A DNA stretch of 64,000 nucleotides from Terfezia claveryi (GCA_015179025.1 WHUX01000229.1:1-64000), one strand, 5' to 3'; counted from the stretch's first letter, positions 31,258-43,093 are shown. Numbers and translations are program-made. Notes: generated from the sequence alone by a model not told the origin.

Positions 31258-31836
31258 TGTAACGAGGGCTCTGGGGGACAAGGCGACCAAGGGGTACGCC
31301 GGGGAAGTGGCAAGGGGCAATCGCACACGTAGGAGCACTACGTGTGTGATCGGGGGAAAGGCTAGGGTAAGACACACGTAGGAACGCTATGTGTGTGACC
31401 AGGGGAAGACTGAGATGGGGGCAAGGGCAAGAGGCAAGAGGCAAGAGGCAAGAGGCAAGAGGCAAGAGGCAAGAGGCAAGAGGCAAGAGGCAGAGGGCAA
31501 GGGACACGAGACACGCGGAGGCAGTTGCCGCGTATGTCAAGGGAGGTAGTTGTACTGCAGAGTTGTTTGTTCGAGACAAGGATGTGTACAAGGGAGGTGC
31601 ACAAGCGCTGGGGGAAGCAAGGTCCTGTATTGGGTATACAAGACGTTGGATAGGGATCCAACGACAGTACAAGGGACAGGGGCTATATATACATAATTCC
31701 GGGCCAGGGCAACGGAAGGAATAAGCTTCCCAAGATCCCTTATCTCGGAAGCCAAGCAAGGTAACGATAACCCATCAACGACACCCGAACAAGCCTGTTC
31801 GAGTGTCAAATCAAGACTAAGAACACAGTTGTGACA
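31258..31836 (-). repeat. gypsy-1 5' LTR
   Basis: 579 bp. Followed on the minus strand by CTACGTTGGATCTTTCAG, whose TGGATC.. is the likely primer-binding site. The tRNA was not identified. Confidence 0.9.
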
Positions 31837-32307
31837 CAGATAATGGTGGTGAATATGTTGAGATCGATCCCTTTCTTACGAGTATAGGAATCCGGCATAT
31901 TAGAACACCACCATATTCTCATCAATCTAATGGGGTACCAGAGTGATATAACCGAATCATATTAACCATGGTTCGGAATATGCTAATTAATATAGCTGAC
32001 AAGCGCCTTTGGGCAGAGGCATGCTCTGTAGCAGTATATATTAAGAACCGCCTACCTCACTTGAGCCTACAGGAAAAAACACCCTATGAAGCGCTCAATA
32101 AATCTAAGCCTACAATTGCTCACCTCTTACCTTTTGGACAACCTTGCTTCGCTCATATCCATGAGGATAAACGGATACTTGGCAGCAAGCTCTACCCAAG
32201 AGCAACGAAAGCTATCTTTATTGGCTACACTGATTCTACGTCTATATATCACATCCAGCTCAAGAACAAGCATATAATAACCATTCGAGCAGCTAATTAT
32301 ATATTAC

Positions 32308-32450
32308 CAGCTTCTGGAATACTAGCTTCCCCAGCTTCCGGAACACCAACTTTGCCAGCTTCCGGAACTCCAGCTTTGCCAGCTTCCGGAACACCAGCTT
32401 TGCCAGCTTCCGGAACACCAGCTTTACCAGCCTCTGAAACACCAGCAGTA
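32308..32450 (+). repeat. 24-bp tandem repeat in copia-1 linker
   Basis: Five to six copies of CCAGCTTCCGGAACACCAGC-type units coding LPASGTPA, placed between integrase and reverse transcriptase. Copia-2 has an unrelated repeat at the same place. Confidence 0.9.
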
Positions 32451-33877
32451 CCTACTCCTGCAGCAATCCCCAACAGATATGACCTCCGCCCACGCAAACA
32501 AATGAAAACGATAATTACTCAGTACGAACTTGCTTTGCTTGCCTCAGATATCCAAGAACCATAGACCTATAAACAAGCAATTACATGCTCCGAATCTCCC
32601 AAATGGATGGAGGCAATGCAAGCTGAGCTAAAGGTCCTAGCAGATTAGGGCCTCTGGGAAGTTGTACCAACTCCGCTAAATCACAATATTGTTGGAAGCA
32701 AATAGGTATTTAAAATTAAGCGCAATGCAGCTGGCAATATCACTCAATACAAGGCAAGGCTAGTAGCTCAAGGTTTCTCTCAACAATCTGGAACGGACTT
32801 CGATGAGATATTCTCTCCCGTAGTATGCTACGATTCTCTTCGCTTGCTTATAGCTCTCTCTATTACCTATAACTGGCCGCAACTCAACTAGCTAGACATT
32901 AAGAGTGCATTTCTATATGGTAACCTCCTGCAAGAGATCTTCATGGTACTTCCTTCAGGATCCAATGAACCAGGCAAATACGCAAAGCTTAAGCGCTCTA
33001 TATATGGACTAAAACAATCACCTAGACAGTGGCATGGAAGATTGACTACCTTCTTCAAACCACTTGGCTACGAACCTACTTACTTTGACCCCTGTGTCTT
33101 GGTTCACTCAAGCCATCAAATTATTATCACTATCTACATTGATAATATCACTATATTTGGGAAAGCCACAACCTTCAGACAAGACTTAAGAGAATCACTT
33201 AAAAAGGAATTCGCTTTTAGTGATCTTAAGCCTCTGAACTGGTTGTTAGGAATCCAAATTCAATGGCAACCTGATAAGAAATCCATCATCTTATCACAAA
33301 GAGCATATATAGATCAATTATTGGTAAAATTCGGTATGTCATCATGCAACCCAGTCAAGATACCTCTAGACCCTAAGCAAAGATTGGATAATCAAGAAGG
33401 TTACCTTGATCTTGCTGATACTTCCACTTACCATCAAATAATTGGCTCACTAATGTATCTTATGATTGGTAGGAGACCTAACTTGTCATTCACAGTGTCG
33501 GCCCTATCCCAATTCATATCTCAGCCTACCAAAGCTCATATGGGTACAGTCAAACAGGTTTTACGCTACCTTAAGGGGACGCGTGATCTGAAACTCACTT
33601 ATACCAGTAATTCTAAAGACATCACTTTAGCTGGTTACTCAGATGCAGATTGGGCAGGAGACCGAGTAACACGTAAATCTACTATAGGCTATATTTTCCA
33701 GTTAGTACGGAACACTATCTGCTGGCAAGCTGTTAAACAACAATGCATATCTACTTCTACAGTCGAAGCTGAATACGTCGCTCTGTCAATGACTGCTAAA
33801 CAGCATATCTGGCTCCAGAATGTACTGAAAGAGCTTAATATAAACATTCCCTCTGCTTTAAGCACAGACAATGACAA

Positions 33878-34333
33878 TGTGGTAGCTAGGAAGTTATTTG
33901 TGATGAGGGTAACAGCAAAAGTTATTTTTTTTTTAGTTTGTTAGCCTCGCTGGAAAGGGGGTATATTATGTGGGGGAATTCTTGTACTTTGACACACTCA
34001 TGAAGAAATATACGCATTGTTTTTATGCGAACAAGGAAAGTGCTAGAATCTTCACTCTGTTACCTTAAGACGATTGAGAGCCAGCTTCGCATGCCGCTGT
34101 CGATTGTCTTTTACTTTTTGAGGCTTTACTCTATCACTTGCGTATGTCGAGACACGTAAGTCTTAAGAATCGCTTATCTCTCGTTGAGATCGATCCTCGC
34201 TTATAGGATTTTCGCTTATCATAAGAATACTCTGCAACGATTCTGCGAGATACCAGTGGATTCCGCCAGCTCATTAGACTCTCTGGACATCTAAGATAGT
34301 AATAGTCACTCTGACTATTTGCGATCTTCTTCA
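33878..34333 (+). repeat. gypsy-3 5' LTR
   Basis: 456 bp. Followed by TATTGGTCTCTTCGACTGG; TGGTCTCTTCG is the likely primer-binding site. Confidence 0.88.
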
Positions 34334-34897
34334 TATTGGTCTCTTCGACTGGAGAGCTGAGGCAGTAGGATAATTGGACTTCTGCAGAATTGTCAGAACA
34401 TACGTATCGATATCACAGTGTAAGCACCAAAAAAAATTGGTATGGAAGGAGGGGAAACGAAAAAACCCCTTTCAGCCATGATTTTGAGTGCAACCCTTAC
34501 GTTAAAGCCTCTGTAGGCTTTCCTGGCTTTCCTGGCTTTTGTGGCTTTTGTCTCTGTGTATTTGTCCCTATTCTTTATTCTTTGCTTGTGGCGCACCCAA
34601 CTCAAAAATAAGGAAAAAGAGGGAGGTGTCAAAATAATTGGTTTCGTAATCGAAATTTTGTGCAGAATAGCTGCCCCAAAAAGCATAAGAATGGGGGAAA
34701 ATCGAGCAGAAAGAAGAGGAGAAGAATCAAGAGAAGACACACTTAAGCTTGAATGTACGCATATCATATATTTTCGTGGGTTGAATTCCCACAGTCAGAA
34801 TTCTCGAGAGCAAGCATTTTACCCTCCATTTTATTACACACGTAGGGAGCCCTATGTGTGCGATACCGTATCTTCGCCTACCAAAATCAAGAAAGCC

Positions 34898-36534
34898 ATG
34901 GAATCAAAGTCGCAGGCTCAGAATGTTCCTCAGCAATCTACGTTAGCTACTGCTTTTTCACTGTTTCCCCTTCCATTTCAGTTAGGATCTCCATATTTTG
35001 ATGGCACTGATGTTACTGATTTTTTGGTACAATGGGAGGGATTAACAATGGATTGGACTGACTTACAGCGTATCAAAAAAGTTCCTCTCTATTGTGAGAA
35101 GATGATTGGTAAGTATATTAAGACGCTAGATTCATATGTGGCTGGGGAAAGTTGGGACAATTTCGTGGTCGCGCTTAAAGCGGAGTTTAAGGATGATGAC
35201 AATGAGCAAATCAGGAATATGGAAACGTTCCTGCAGAATCTCGTCCAGAATATGAGAAAAGAAAAGGAACCTTCGGTGTCAGCTTATAGGACGTTCATTT
35301 TTGAATTCACGGAGAGATCGAATCTTCTAGTGAATAAGCTAGTAATTAATGAACATACGCGAGTATTTATGTTTTTGCAGGCTTTTTCTAACAAAATAGG
35401 AGATAAGCTTAGCAAACGATGCAAGATTGACATTGACGATACCGATTCAACTGCGACTATCTGGCCGGAGCTAAAAAAGGAGGTGTTGAACGTATGTACG
35501 AAGGATGATTCACAGATAAGCAAGCTATGGAAGGCCAAGAAGCAAATAGAGATGAACCCTTCGGTGAAGAATCTCCCAAAGCTAAGAGAGGAATTGAAGC
35601 TAAAAACGGAGAGTAGGAGTCGTACGAAGGCCGAGCCGCTGAATGAGGTAACGAAAATGATGAAGGATCTCCAACTGAGTAACATGGAAGCTCAGAAGAA
35701 GTTGGAAACTGACATTTCGTTCCTGAAAAATGTCTTCATGAAGACTCTACCGCAGGTAGCTCCCTCTTACCCACTACGACAATATGGAAATAGGGATTAC
35801 CCTCCAAACCAGGCTGCATCGTTAGCGAATCGAATTCGAGGATGTTATTGGGACGGTCAAATGCATAGGAAGGAGAAGTGTCAAGACTTAAAGAAAGCCA
35901 TTGAGCATGGAGAAGTCTACCAAAGAGATCGATTCACGTATCTTGGACAGCAGGGTGTAGAAGATGAAGTTCTTATCCCTGTTCCGTATGAAGTTGAGGG
36001 AAGAATGAAGTGGCACTAAGATTGGGTCCGAGACTACCTGAGAAAGAAGGAAAGTGAGGTTTCAAAAGCGCAGTGTATTTTTGTGGAAGATCAGGAAGGT
36101 GTTGATTGTAATGTCATTGAGGAAAGAATCAATGGTGAACCGGTGGTCTTCAAAGCATCAAAAGAAGCATTGATTGAGGAGAAAAGAATGAGAGATATTG
36201 AGGATATTGGCGAAAGCAATCGAAAATCGAAACAACCTTTCAACCATTCCGTACCTCTGAGAATTCTGAAGCGCAGACAGAAGAACCAAAGCAAGGTTGA
36301 TTCGAAGCAACCTAGACAATCTCACGATAAGCTATGAGCTACCTTGAGAGAAGAAGTGGATATTAAAGATCTTAGTAAAAGAACTCTGGATGCACCTGTA
36401 CCAGGAGTAACCGTTCGAGAGCTTCTATCGATTTCGCCAGAACTAATTCAACAATGGTTTGGTGTTAAGAGAGTTCCACCGATCAAGGAAAAAGCGGACG
36501 AACCAGATGCCATGGCATTCACTGTTGGTTGAAA
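34898..36534 (+). pseudogene. gypsy-3 gag
   Basis: ATG 34898 (MESKSQAQNVPQQ). Open to TAA at 36017-36019, then continuing in pieces with stops at 36335-36340 and 36530. Capsid-like region FDGTDVTDFLVQWEGLTMDW; basic linker; a degenerate knuckle GCYWDGQMHRKEKC in which the usual second Cys is Asp, then QDLKKAIEHGEVY. This GxxWDxxxH..C form with the following DLKKAI..G.V is the layout of a gag lineage common in fungal gypsy elements. A 34836-34862 hairpin lies in the leader. Confidence 0.75.
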
Positions 36535-39500
36535 AGAGGCGCTCACGAAGCTATATGTGTGTGCTTCCCCTAAGTGCAAGGTAGAGTTGAAGAGACGGAG
36601 TATGAGATGCTAATAGATTCGGGAGCGGAGTTGTGTTTGATGAGTAAAGATGTCTTCGAGAAGTTAGAATTACCCATTGATTTAGCTGTGGATTGGTCTG
36701 TTAGAGCAGCAAACTATCAAAGGATGAAGGCATATGGAATTTGTCATGATGTTGAGGTAAGGATCAGAGGGATATCAACTAGATATCGATTTTTTGTTAT
36801 GGAAAACTTATCTCAGGACGTAATCTTGGGAAGCCTTGGGAGAGGATGGTCAGAGCGAAGCATGACAATAGAGACGATGGGAGTTGTTATACTATGATAC
36901 ATGACGAAAAAGGAAACGCGGTGACATTCTGCTCAGTTCCATCTCATCATGAACGAAATCGAAGTGAAGCCAGATAGATGAAGGCTTGCTTGAAGATCAA
37001 TGGACAAGTTGACGATACTCCTGAGGATTCAGATGTTGAGTCCAGTAACCTAGGATGTGAGGTATGGGAAGAAGTTCAAGTTAATGAAAATGGGGATGTT
37101 TTTACCTTAAAGATAGAAAAAGGGAAGCCGCCGAAAATTATGGAAGGAAAATCTGACATTTGCGTAAGGAGCTTTACGCGAGTGTCAGATTCGCTTAAAA
37201 AGTGAAGGACGGACCCTAACAAGAGAAAGTAAGAAAAAATTCGTCCTACTAATATTCAGCATAAAGGGGGATTGAAACTGAAGGGTTAGAGAATTGGAAG
37301 GAACATCTTATAGGACATCCGTCACTTGAAAACAAATACCCATGGACTATCCCTAAGTTTTCTTCTTTGAAAAGAGGGGAAAGGCTCACTCCGGAAAGAA
37401 TTACCAAGTTGAAGATTGGAGAAATAATCACCGCTGAAGAACGGGATGTTCTTATGGAAGTTTTGTTTAGCAGGGAAGCAGGAATTGCTTTTGATTTTAC
37501 GGAGAAAGGGGTTTTCAAGTCTGAAGTCAACCACCTCATAGGATTCCTACTATCGAACATGTACTATGACAAGCTGCCAATTTTCGAGTCCCGAAAGCAC
37601 TAGAAGGAGAGGTTATTGATATCGTGAAGAGGAAGCTTGAATGTGGGGCTTTGGAAAGATGTTGTGGTCCATACCGTAATCCCTGGTTCCTGGTTAAAAA
37701 AAAAGATAAGGGATATCGACTCATCAACGCAGCTCAAAGATTGAATGGAGTAACCATTAAGGATGCGAGCTTGCCTCTAACTGCGGAAGAATATAGTGAA
37801 GACTTCGCTGGATTTCCATTGCTATCCTTGCTCGACTTGTTTTCCGGGTACGATCAATGTGAGCTAGCGGAGGTTAGCCGAGATATGACTACATTTCAAA
37901 CTCTACTAGGACTTCTTAGAATGACTACCCTACCACAAGGATATACGAATGGAGTGCAGGTATTCGACAGGATAATGAAGAAGATTTTGAAGGACCAGAT
38001 AACTGCTAGGAGAAGCAAGCCATTTATTGATACATTGGGGTTAAGCCGCAGACTAGAAGCTTGTTTTTGGATGAGAATGGAAAGCCGATTGAAATAGCGC
38101 CAGGTATCAGAAAGTTTATTCTAGATGCTATTATATCTATTGATAAGGTGCTAGCAGATATAGAACGAGCTGGAGGAACAATTTCTGGGTTTAAGAGCGA
38201 GTTTCTAAGGAACAGTTGAAGGTCATGGCTTATGTGTGTGGGATGAATAGAATAATGCCGGAAGAGACAAAACCCGAAAAATTACTAGTTGGCCCTCATG
38301 TGTGGATCTTACCAATGTGCGAGCATTCTTGGGACTATGCGTCTATTACAGAATTTGGATTAAAGATTTCTCGACGATTGCAGAACCACTTTTTCGCCTA
38401 GGGAAAAAGAATATGGAATTTGAGTGGACGGGTGAAAAACAACAAGCAATGGATAAGTTGAAGAAGGTTTTGGTCAGTGCGCCTGCTCTCAAGCCAATGG
38501 ATTATGATTCAAAAGGAAGAATTGTGCTGTCGGTCGATTCGTTCTTAGCCGGATGGGGGGCGATTTTGCAGCAGGAAGAACTGGAAACTGGAAAAAGACA
38601 TCCAGCTCAATATGAATCAGGAATGTGGACTGCTGCTGAGAAGAAGTATGATTCCGGAAAGTTGGAATGTCGGGGTCTCCTTAAGGCATTGAAAAAGTTT
38701 CGCATGTACTTATATGGAGTCAGGTTTTTAGTTGAAATTGATGCAAGAATGCTTGTTCATCAGCTAAACCAACTAGCTTCGGACCTACCAGGATCCGTAG
38801 TGAATCGATGGTTGGTATGGATCAAGTTATTTGCCTTTGAAATCAAATACGTACCCAGTAGCAGGCACAAAGGACCAGATGCATTGTCCCGAAGAAGGCG
38901 ATCAGAAGAAGACTCTGAGGTGTCGGATGAGCAAGAGTTAGAGGACGAGATGGATGCAGAATTAGCAGCAAATGAATTTGAGGAAATTGAAGTTTTTGAG
39001 GACGGAGAAGAAGAAAGAGAAATGCCGGAGGAAATAAGGAAGATTCGGAAATTTTTGCAGGATCTTGAAAGGCCAGAAGCAATGACGGATAAGCAGTTTG
39101 ATTCTTTCAGATTGAACGCCTTGAAGTTTTTGATTCAAGGAGGTTTGTTATTTTGAAGGGCACGGCAAAACTTGTCTCCAAGAAGGGTCGTGTGGAAAGA
39201 GAACGAGCAGAAAGAGATTTTGCAAGAGCTTCATGAAGAATATGGGTACAGAGGACGGAAGGGGACATATGAGAAGGTAGCCTTACGATACTGGTAGAAA
39301 GGATTGTACAGAAACGTTGTGAAGTGGGTTCGAAGCTGTCAGCAATGCCAAAAAAGATCTGGAATAAAGTTCACAGAAGAATTGCATCCTACCCTAGAAA
39401 ACTCATTGTAGTTGAAGGTTGGATTGGATGTGATACATATGCCAGCAAACGAAGGAATGACGAGAATTGTGGTGATGAGAGACTACATATCTGGATGGGT

Positions 39501-39972
39501 TGAAGGAAAGGCATTGAAGAAAGCGGATTCAAAGAGTATAGCAGCTTTTGTCCACGAATGGATAGTTAGATTCGGCGTTCCCAGACAAATAATCCATGAT
39601 AATGGACCCGAAAACCAGAAGATAACTAAGCAGCTAATCGACAGATATAGAATTAAAAACGTCTGTATCGCTTCATACCATCCTCAGTCGAATCGTATCG
39701 TTGAGAGGGGCCACCAACAAATTGTAGACAGGTTGGCAAAACTGGGATCAAGATGGGTGGTGAATCTACCATTTGTTCTGTGCGCGGATAGAGTTACGAC
39801 TAGGGCTTCAACTGGGTATACGCTGTTTAAACTTGTATTCGGACAAGATTGTATACTCCTAGTAGAACTTTCTGTGAAAAGCTGGGCTACTGTCAATTGG
39901 GATAAGGTGAAAAGTAGGGAAGACCTTTTGGCTGCAAGAGCGAGGCAACTGGAAGAAGAGAAGAAGATATAG
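36535..39972 (+). pseudogene. gypsy-3 pol: protease, RT, RNase H, integrase core
   Basis: Protease MLIDSGAELCLMSKDVFEKL at 36604. RT: RNPWFLVKKKDKGYRLI, then SLLDLFSGYDQ. At the catalytic FIDD box (38023-38030) one base is missing, which shifts the frame after FID. Downstream RT/RNase H has DLTNVRAFLGLCVYYRIWI, VLSVDSFLAGWGAIL and AAEKKYDSGKLECRGLLKAL (38302-39154). Integrase zinc region: CQQCQKRSG at about 39340. Core: GLDVIHMP, IHDNGPEN and SNRIVERGHQ (D-D-E present). Stops are scattered at 37205, 38095, 39154, 39297 and 39408. Confidence 0.85.
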
Positions 39973-41033
39973 AGGAAGCAAGGAAGAAAATTAGAGAAAG
40001 TCGAGGGAGAAACAAAGCCCACTTTGACAAGAATCGTTGAGAAAGACAACAGAACTTGGAGATCGGGGATATGGTGCTTCTGTACAACAGCGCTCTTGAT
40101 TAGCGTGCGCACCGAGGCGAGTTTTCCCCGCGCCGACTCGCCAAGACTCGCGCCGACGGCCGAGTTTTGCCCCACCCTCCAACTCGGAAAACTCGCGCCA
40201 GCGCCGAGTAGCCGACGAGTACTCGCCAAGCCTTTTTGTTACGCAGAATAGGCTGGAAGCCTACCCTCGCCGACCATATATACATGGAAATCATGCATTC
40301 CCGGGTTATATATATACATGGAATTCGTGCATTCGCGGCTTACATATATACATGGAATTCATGCATGCACGGCCTCTATATTGTGTATTCGCGGCCTCTA
40401 TATATATATGTAAATCTGGCATTCGCGGCCTCTATATATACATGGATTCGATATATACTAGCCGCGAATGCACGAACTCCATGTACATATATAAGCCGCG
40501 AATGCATGATTTCCATGTATATATATAAGCCGCGAATGCACGAATTCCATGTATATATATAAGCTGCGAATGCACGAATTTCATGTATATATGGGCGGCG
40601 AAGCTAGGCTTCTAGCCTATTCCCCGTAACAAAAGGGCTTGGCGAGTACTCGCGAGTAGCCGGCGAGTCGGCGCGAGTTGGCTTCTCATTGATTGCCATC
40701 GGCGCGAGTCGGTGTCGAGTAGGAAAAATAGTTGGCAAACTCGCCTCGACTCGGGCCGATGCGCACACTACTCTTGATAAGCAATGGTCTCAAAAGCTCA
40801 AGAATAAGTGGAATGGCCCGTATAAGATTAGGGAAGTTAGAGAAGATCGGGGAACTTATCTGCTCAAAGAACTTGATGGCACGGAGATGAAAGGGATTTA
40901 TGCAGGAGATTGAGTTAAGAGGTTTTTTGTCCGCCATGGAGTTGAAGTGGAAGATGAAGAGATAGTTGAAGAAGGGGATAATGATGAAGGGGGAAACGAG
41001 GAAGAGTATGAAATGGTAGAGCCTGAAGATTAG
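39973..41033 (+). pseudogene. gypsy-3 integrase C-terminal domain, split by a MITE
   Basis: After a stop at 39970 the frame shifts and ends just before the MITE in MVLLYNSALD-type sequence. After it, KQWSQKLKNKWNGPYKIREV, then TYLLKELDGTEMKG and an acidic tail EDEEIVEEGDNDE end at 41031. This is the GPY/F-like integrase C-terminal module (WNGPYKI). The tail is unusually acidic. Confidence 0.8.
40101..40770. mobile_element. fold-back hAT-type MITE, 670 bp, 8-bp TSD
   Basis: Exact 8-bp duplication CTCTTGAT at 40093-40100 and 40771-40778. Ends TAGCGTGCGCACCGAGG and, reversed, TAGTGTGCGCATCGG. The whole element is a near-complete inverted repeat centred near 40450, with arms made of CGAGTCGGCG-rich outer parts and inner repeats of ATATATACATGGAATTC..GCATTCGCGGC. 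No coding capacity. The 8-bp duplication and TA-G-G-type ends place it with hAT. Confidence 0.93.
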
Positions 41034-41092
41034 GAAAATGTTATGTTCACACGCTGGGAGAGCGGGTGTAAGGAACTTCTATTGTGTTGTTT

Positions 41093-41320
41093 GTCTTGTT
41101 TTGATCACTTACGTGGAATGTGAATACGTAAGTGATGCTTTACACTAGTTTTGTTCGTTTTATCGTCTTGTTTTGATCACTTACGTGGAATGTGAACACG
41201 TAAGTGATGCTTTACACTAGTTTTGTTCGTTTTATCGTCTTGTTTTGATCACTTACGTGGAATGTGAACACGTAAGTGATACTTTACGCTAGTTTTGTTC
41301 ATTTTATTGTCTTGTTTTAG
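41093..41320 (+). repeat. 72-bp tandem array (3.2 copies) with 12-bp-arm palindromes
   Basis: Units start at 41093, 41165, 41237 and a partial at 41309. Each holds ATCACTTACGTG-GAATGTGAA-CACGTAAGTGAT (second unit arms 41176-41187 and 41197-41208, perfect; first unit has one change). It lies between pol and the extra ORF of gypsy-3, upstream of the TATA box. Confidence 0.92.
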
Positions 41321-41499
41321 ATAAATTAGGCTTCATATGCGGGTTTTGATTTTAATATAATGCTGGTGATCTCGTGAAATTACTGTTTTAAAAAAGGAAA
41401 GATGGTGGGAGAAGGAAGTAGAATTGACACTCATGTAAAAAGAAGGATAAAGAATATTACTCGAGTATCAAGGGATTTTTTTTGAGGAGGCCAAAAAAT

Positions 41500-41516
41500 T
41501 TTTAAGAGGGGGGAGG
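41500..41516 (+). promoter_or_regulatory. internal copy of the polypurine tract
   Basis: TTTTAAGAGGGGGGAGG, identical over 17 bp to the 3' polypurine tract at 43190-43206. It sits ahead of the extra ORF. Confidence 0.75.
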
Positions 41517-41688
41517 GATAGAGATTATAAGGAAAAGAAGTTCAGGGAGTTCAGGGTAACGAATGGAAAGAAAATTCGAATGTTCGGATAACTACAGAAT
41601 CTTCTATAGAAGGGTCTGGAATAGAACGGAACAAAAAAAGAAGGCATCGGATACGAATAGAGAGCTGAAAATTTAGTGTTCTATTTAG

Positions 41689-41696
41689 TATAAATA
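41689..41696 (+). promoter_or_regulatory. TATA box of the gypsy-3 extra ORF
   Basis: TATAAATA, 177 bp upstream of the ATG at 41873, followed by a C/T-rich leader with CATCATTCGTACAAACTCC-like pyrimidine tracts typical of fungal core promoters. Inferred from sequence only. Confidence 0.55.
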
Positions 41697-41872
41697 CCTC
41701 CGATCCCACTATCATTCGTACAAACTCCAATTTTCATTCTTCCTCCTCGAACAAAAAGCTCCCTTACAATAACCCTCATCAAGTCATAACATCCTACTCA
41801 TCCTTTCTAAACGATACTTTCCTCTACTTCACATATCACATATTATTACCCTGCCTCATACCCTGATCTACC

Positions 41873-43093
41873 ATGTCAGAAAACGACAACCGAATTATCA
41901 GCATCGCTGATAGGGTAGTGAGCAGGAGTCAAGATTTGAGGAAGAGGTGTCAAGATGAGATGGCAAAGCTGGAGGGAAGGGACAAATGGGAGTTTGCCAA
42001 AGAAATAGCTCGCTTGACCCAAACTTAAGCAGAAAAGGTAGCTTTTGCCGCCCAAGTCCTCAAAGAAATGGTGGAAGGGTGGACCGATAAAGACTTTACG
42101 AGCATGAAAGCATCCCGAGAAGACGTTGAGACGGATCTCAGCTTATCAAAAACAATCCTACCGTTGTCTGAGATTCATACAGAATCTCAAAGAAGAAAAG
42201 CGAATGCACGAGAAAGGCTAGAGAATGCGTGGGGAGATGAATGGGAAGAGAAGATGGGGGAATTGATGCCTCCCTGGCCTGCTGAAGAATTCCTCAGAGA
42301 ACTCGCGTGGTTTGCGGAGCGGAATCCAGCATAGAATGATACGGAGGCGAAAATGACGATAGGGGTAGCAGAAAGGTTAGCTGCTAAGCGAACCAAGAAA
42401 TATAAGTGGGTTATAACAAGGGATATTGCTGAAAAGACGTACATGAAAAAGAAGCAATTATGGGGAAATAAAATTCAGGTAGAGGTTGCTTCGCCTGCAT
42501 CTTCCTCGGTACCTCTTACATCCCCTCCGACAATAACTCTCACTCCTTTTCACAACAACCCTCCTCATGAAATCGACACTCCAAACACATGAGCAGCTAT
42601 TGAAATGGTTGCATCTCTCGAGGTGGTATCTCAAGCCACCTCGCCAAGTGAAAAAGCCGAAGCACAGGCTGAGGCAGAAGTTGAGGTTGTTGAGGGAGGG
42701 AATTCGGATAAGGGTGAAGATAAGCATGATGAGGTTGAGGAAGTTAGTGTGGCCAAAGACAAGGGGAAGAAAGTTGTTGGAAAGATTGTTGAAGCAAGGT
42801 CTGAAGCGGGAAGGCCGATGACGAGAAAGAGGAGGAGAGAAGAGAAGAAGGAGGAAAAGAAGAGGAAGTTTAAACTGGATATACCAGTTATCAATCTGGA
42901 TATTGATGAGGGGGTAGATGAGCTTAAATGGAAGGCTGAGGATCAAGAGGATAAGGACGATGCTTTGGCGGTAGAAGGAACAATCAGATTGTTGACGGCC
43001 GGGGAAGGGAGGCTGAATAAGAAGACGTTAATGCGGAGGTTAGAGAAGTTGTTGGAAGCTAGTAAGGTAGAAATAGTGGAAGATATGGATTAG
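41873..43093 (+). pseudogene. gypsy-3 extra ORF (ORF3), 406 codons, three in-frame stops
   Basis: ATG 41873 (MSENDNRIISIADRVVSRSQ). One continuous frame to TAG at 43091, broken only by TAA 42026-42028, TAG 42332-42334 and TGA 42590-42592. The N-terminal half is charged and helical, and rich in Trp (WTDKDF, PPWPAEEFLRELAWF). A middle Ser/Thr/Pro stretch follows, then Glu/Lys-rich sequence with a nuclear-localisation-like RKRRREEKKEEKKRK near residue 320, and an acidic end. No signal peptide or membrane helix, so it is not an envelope protein. I recognise no family. Its position after pol, its own TATA box and its frame survival suggest a real accessory protein before decay. Confidence 0.7.

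Larger units (their letters stand above)
25525..31836 (-). mobile_element. gypsy-1: Ty3/gypsy chromovirus, 6.3 kb, TSD cagat
   Basis: Bounded by exact CAGAT at 25520-25524 and 31837-31841. LTRs are 25525-26141 and 31258-31836 (TGTCAYAAC..to ..GTTACA on the coding strand). Order on the minus strand: gag, protease-RT-RNase H-integrase, chromodomain, purine tract, LTR. Its insertion removed nothing: copia-1 resumes in register after the duplication. It is one of the best preserved elements here. Confidence 0.96.
24583..33877 (+). pseudogene. copia-1 pol: protease, integrase, reverse transcriptase, most of RNase H
   Basis: The protease region is NTCTTAHMTSD at about 24712 (catalytic Asp of the related copia-2 D-PCATAHM is Asn). 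Integrase: HAALGHA zinc region, IHSDLSGKQPTPSYGN, then MTD at 25518, where gypsy-1 enters, resuming NGGEYVEID at 31842. Then comes SNGVPE with a stop right after. The linker holds LPASGTPA repeats. Reverse transcriptase has stops at 32647, 32704 and 32890, LKRSIYGLKQSPRQW (32990) and a catalytic motif YIDN instead of YIDD (33136-33147). RNase H runs to STDND at 33872, where gypsy-3 enters. Confidence 0.88.

Noticed and set aside
41873..43093. ORF3 of gypsy-3 considered as an envelope gene
   Set aside because: No signal peptide, no transmembrane segment and no cysteine pattern; the composition is charged and nuclear-like.
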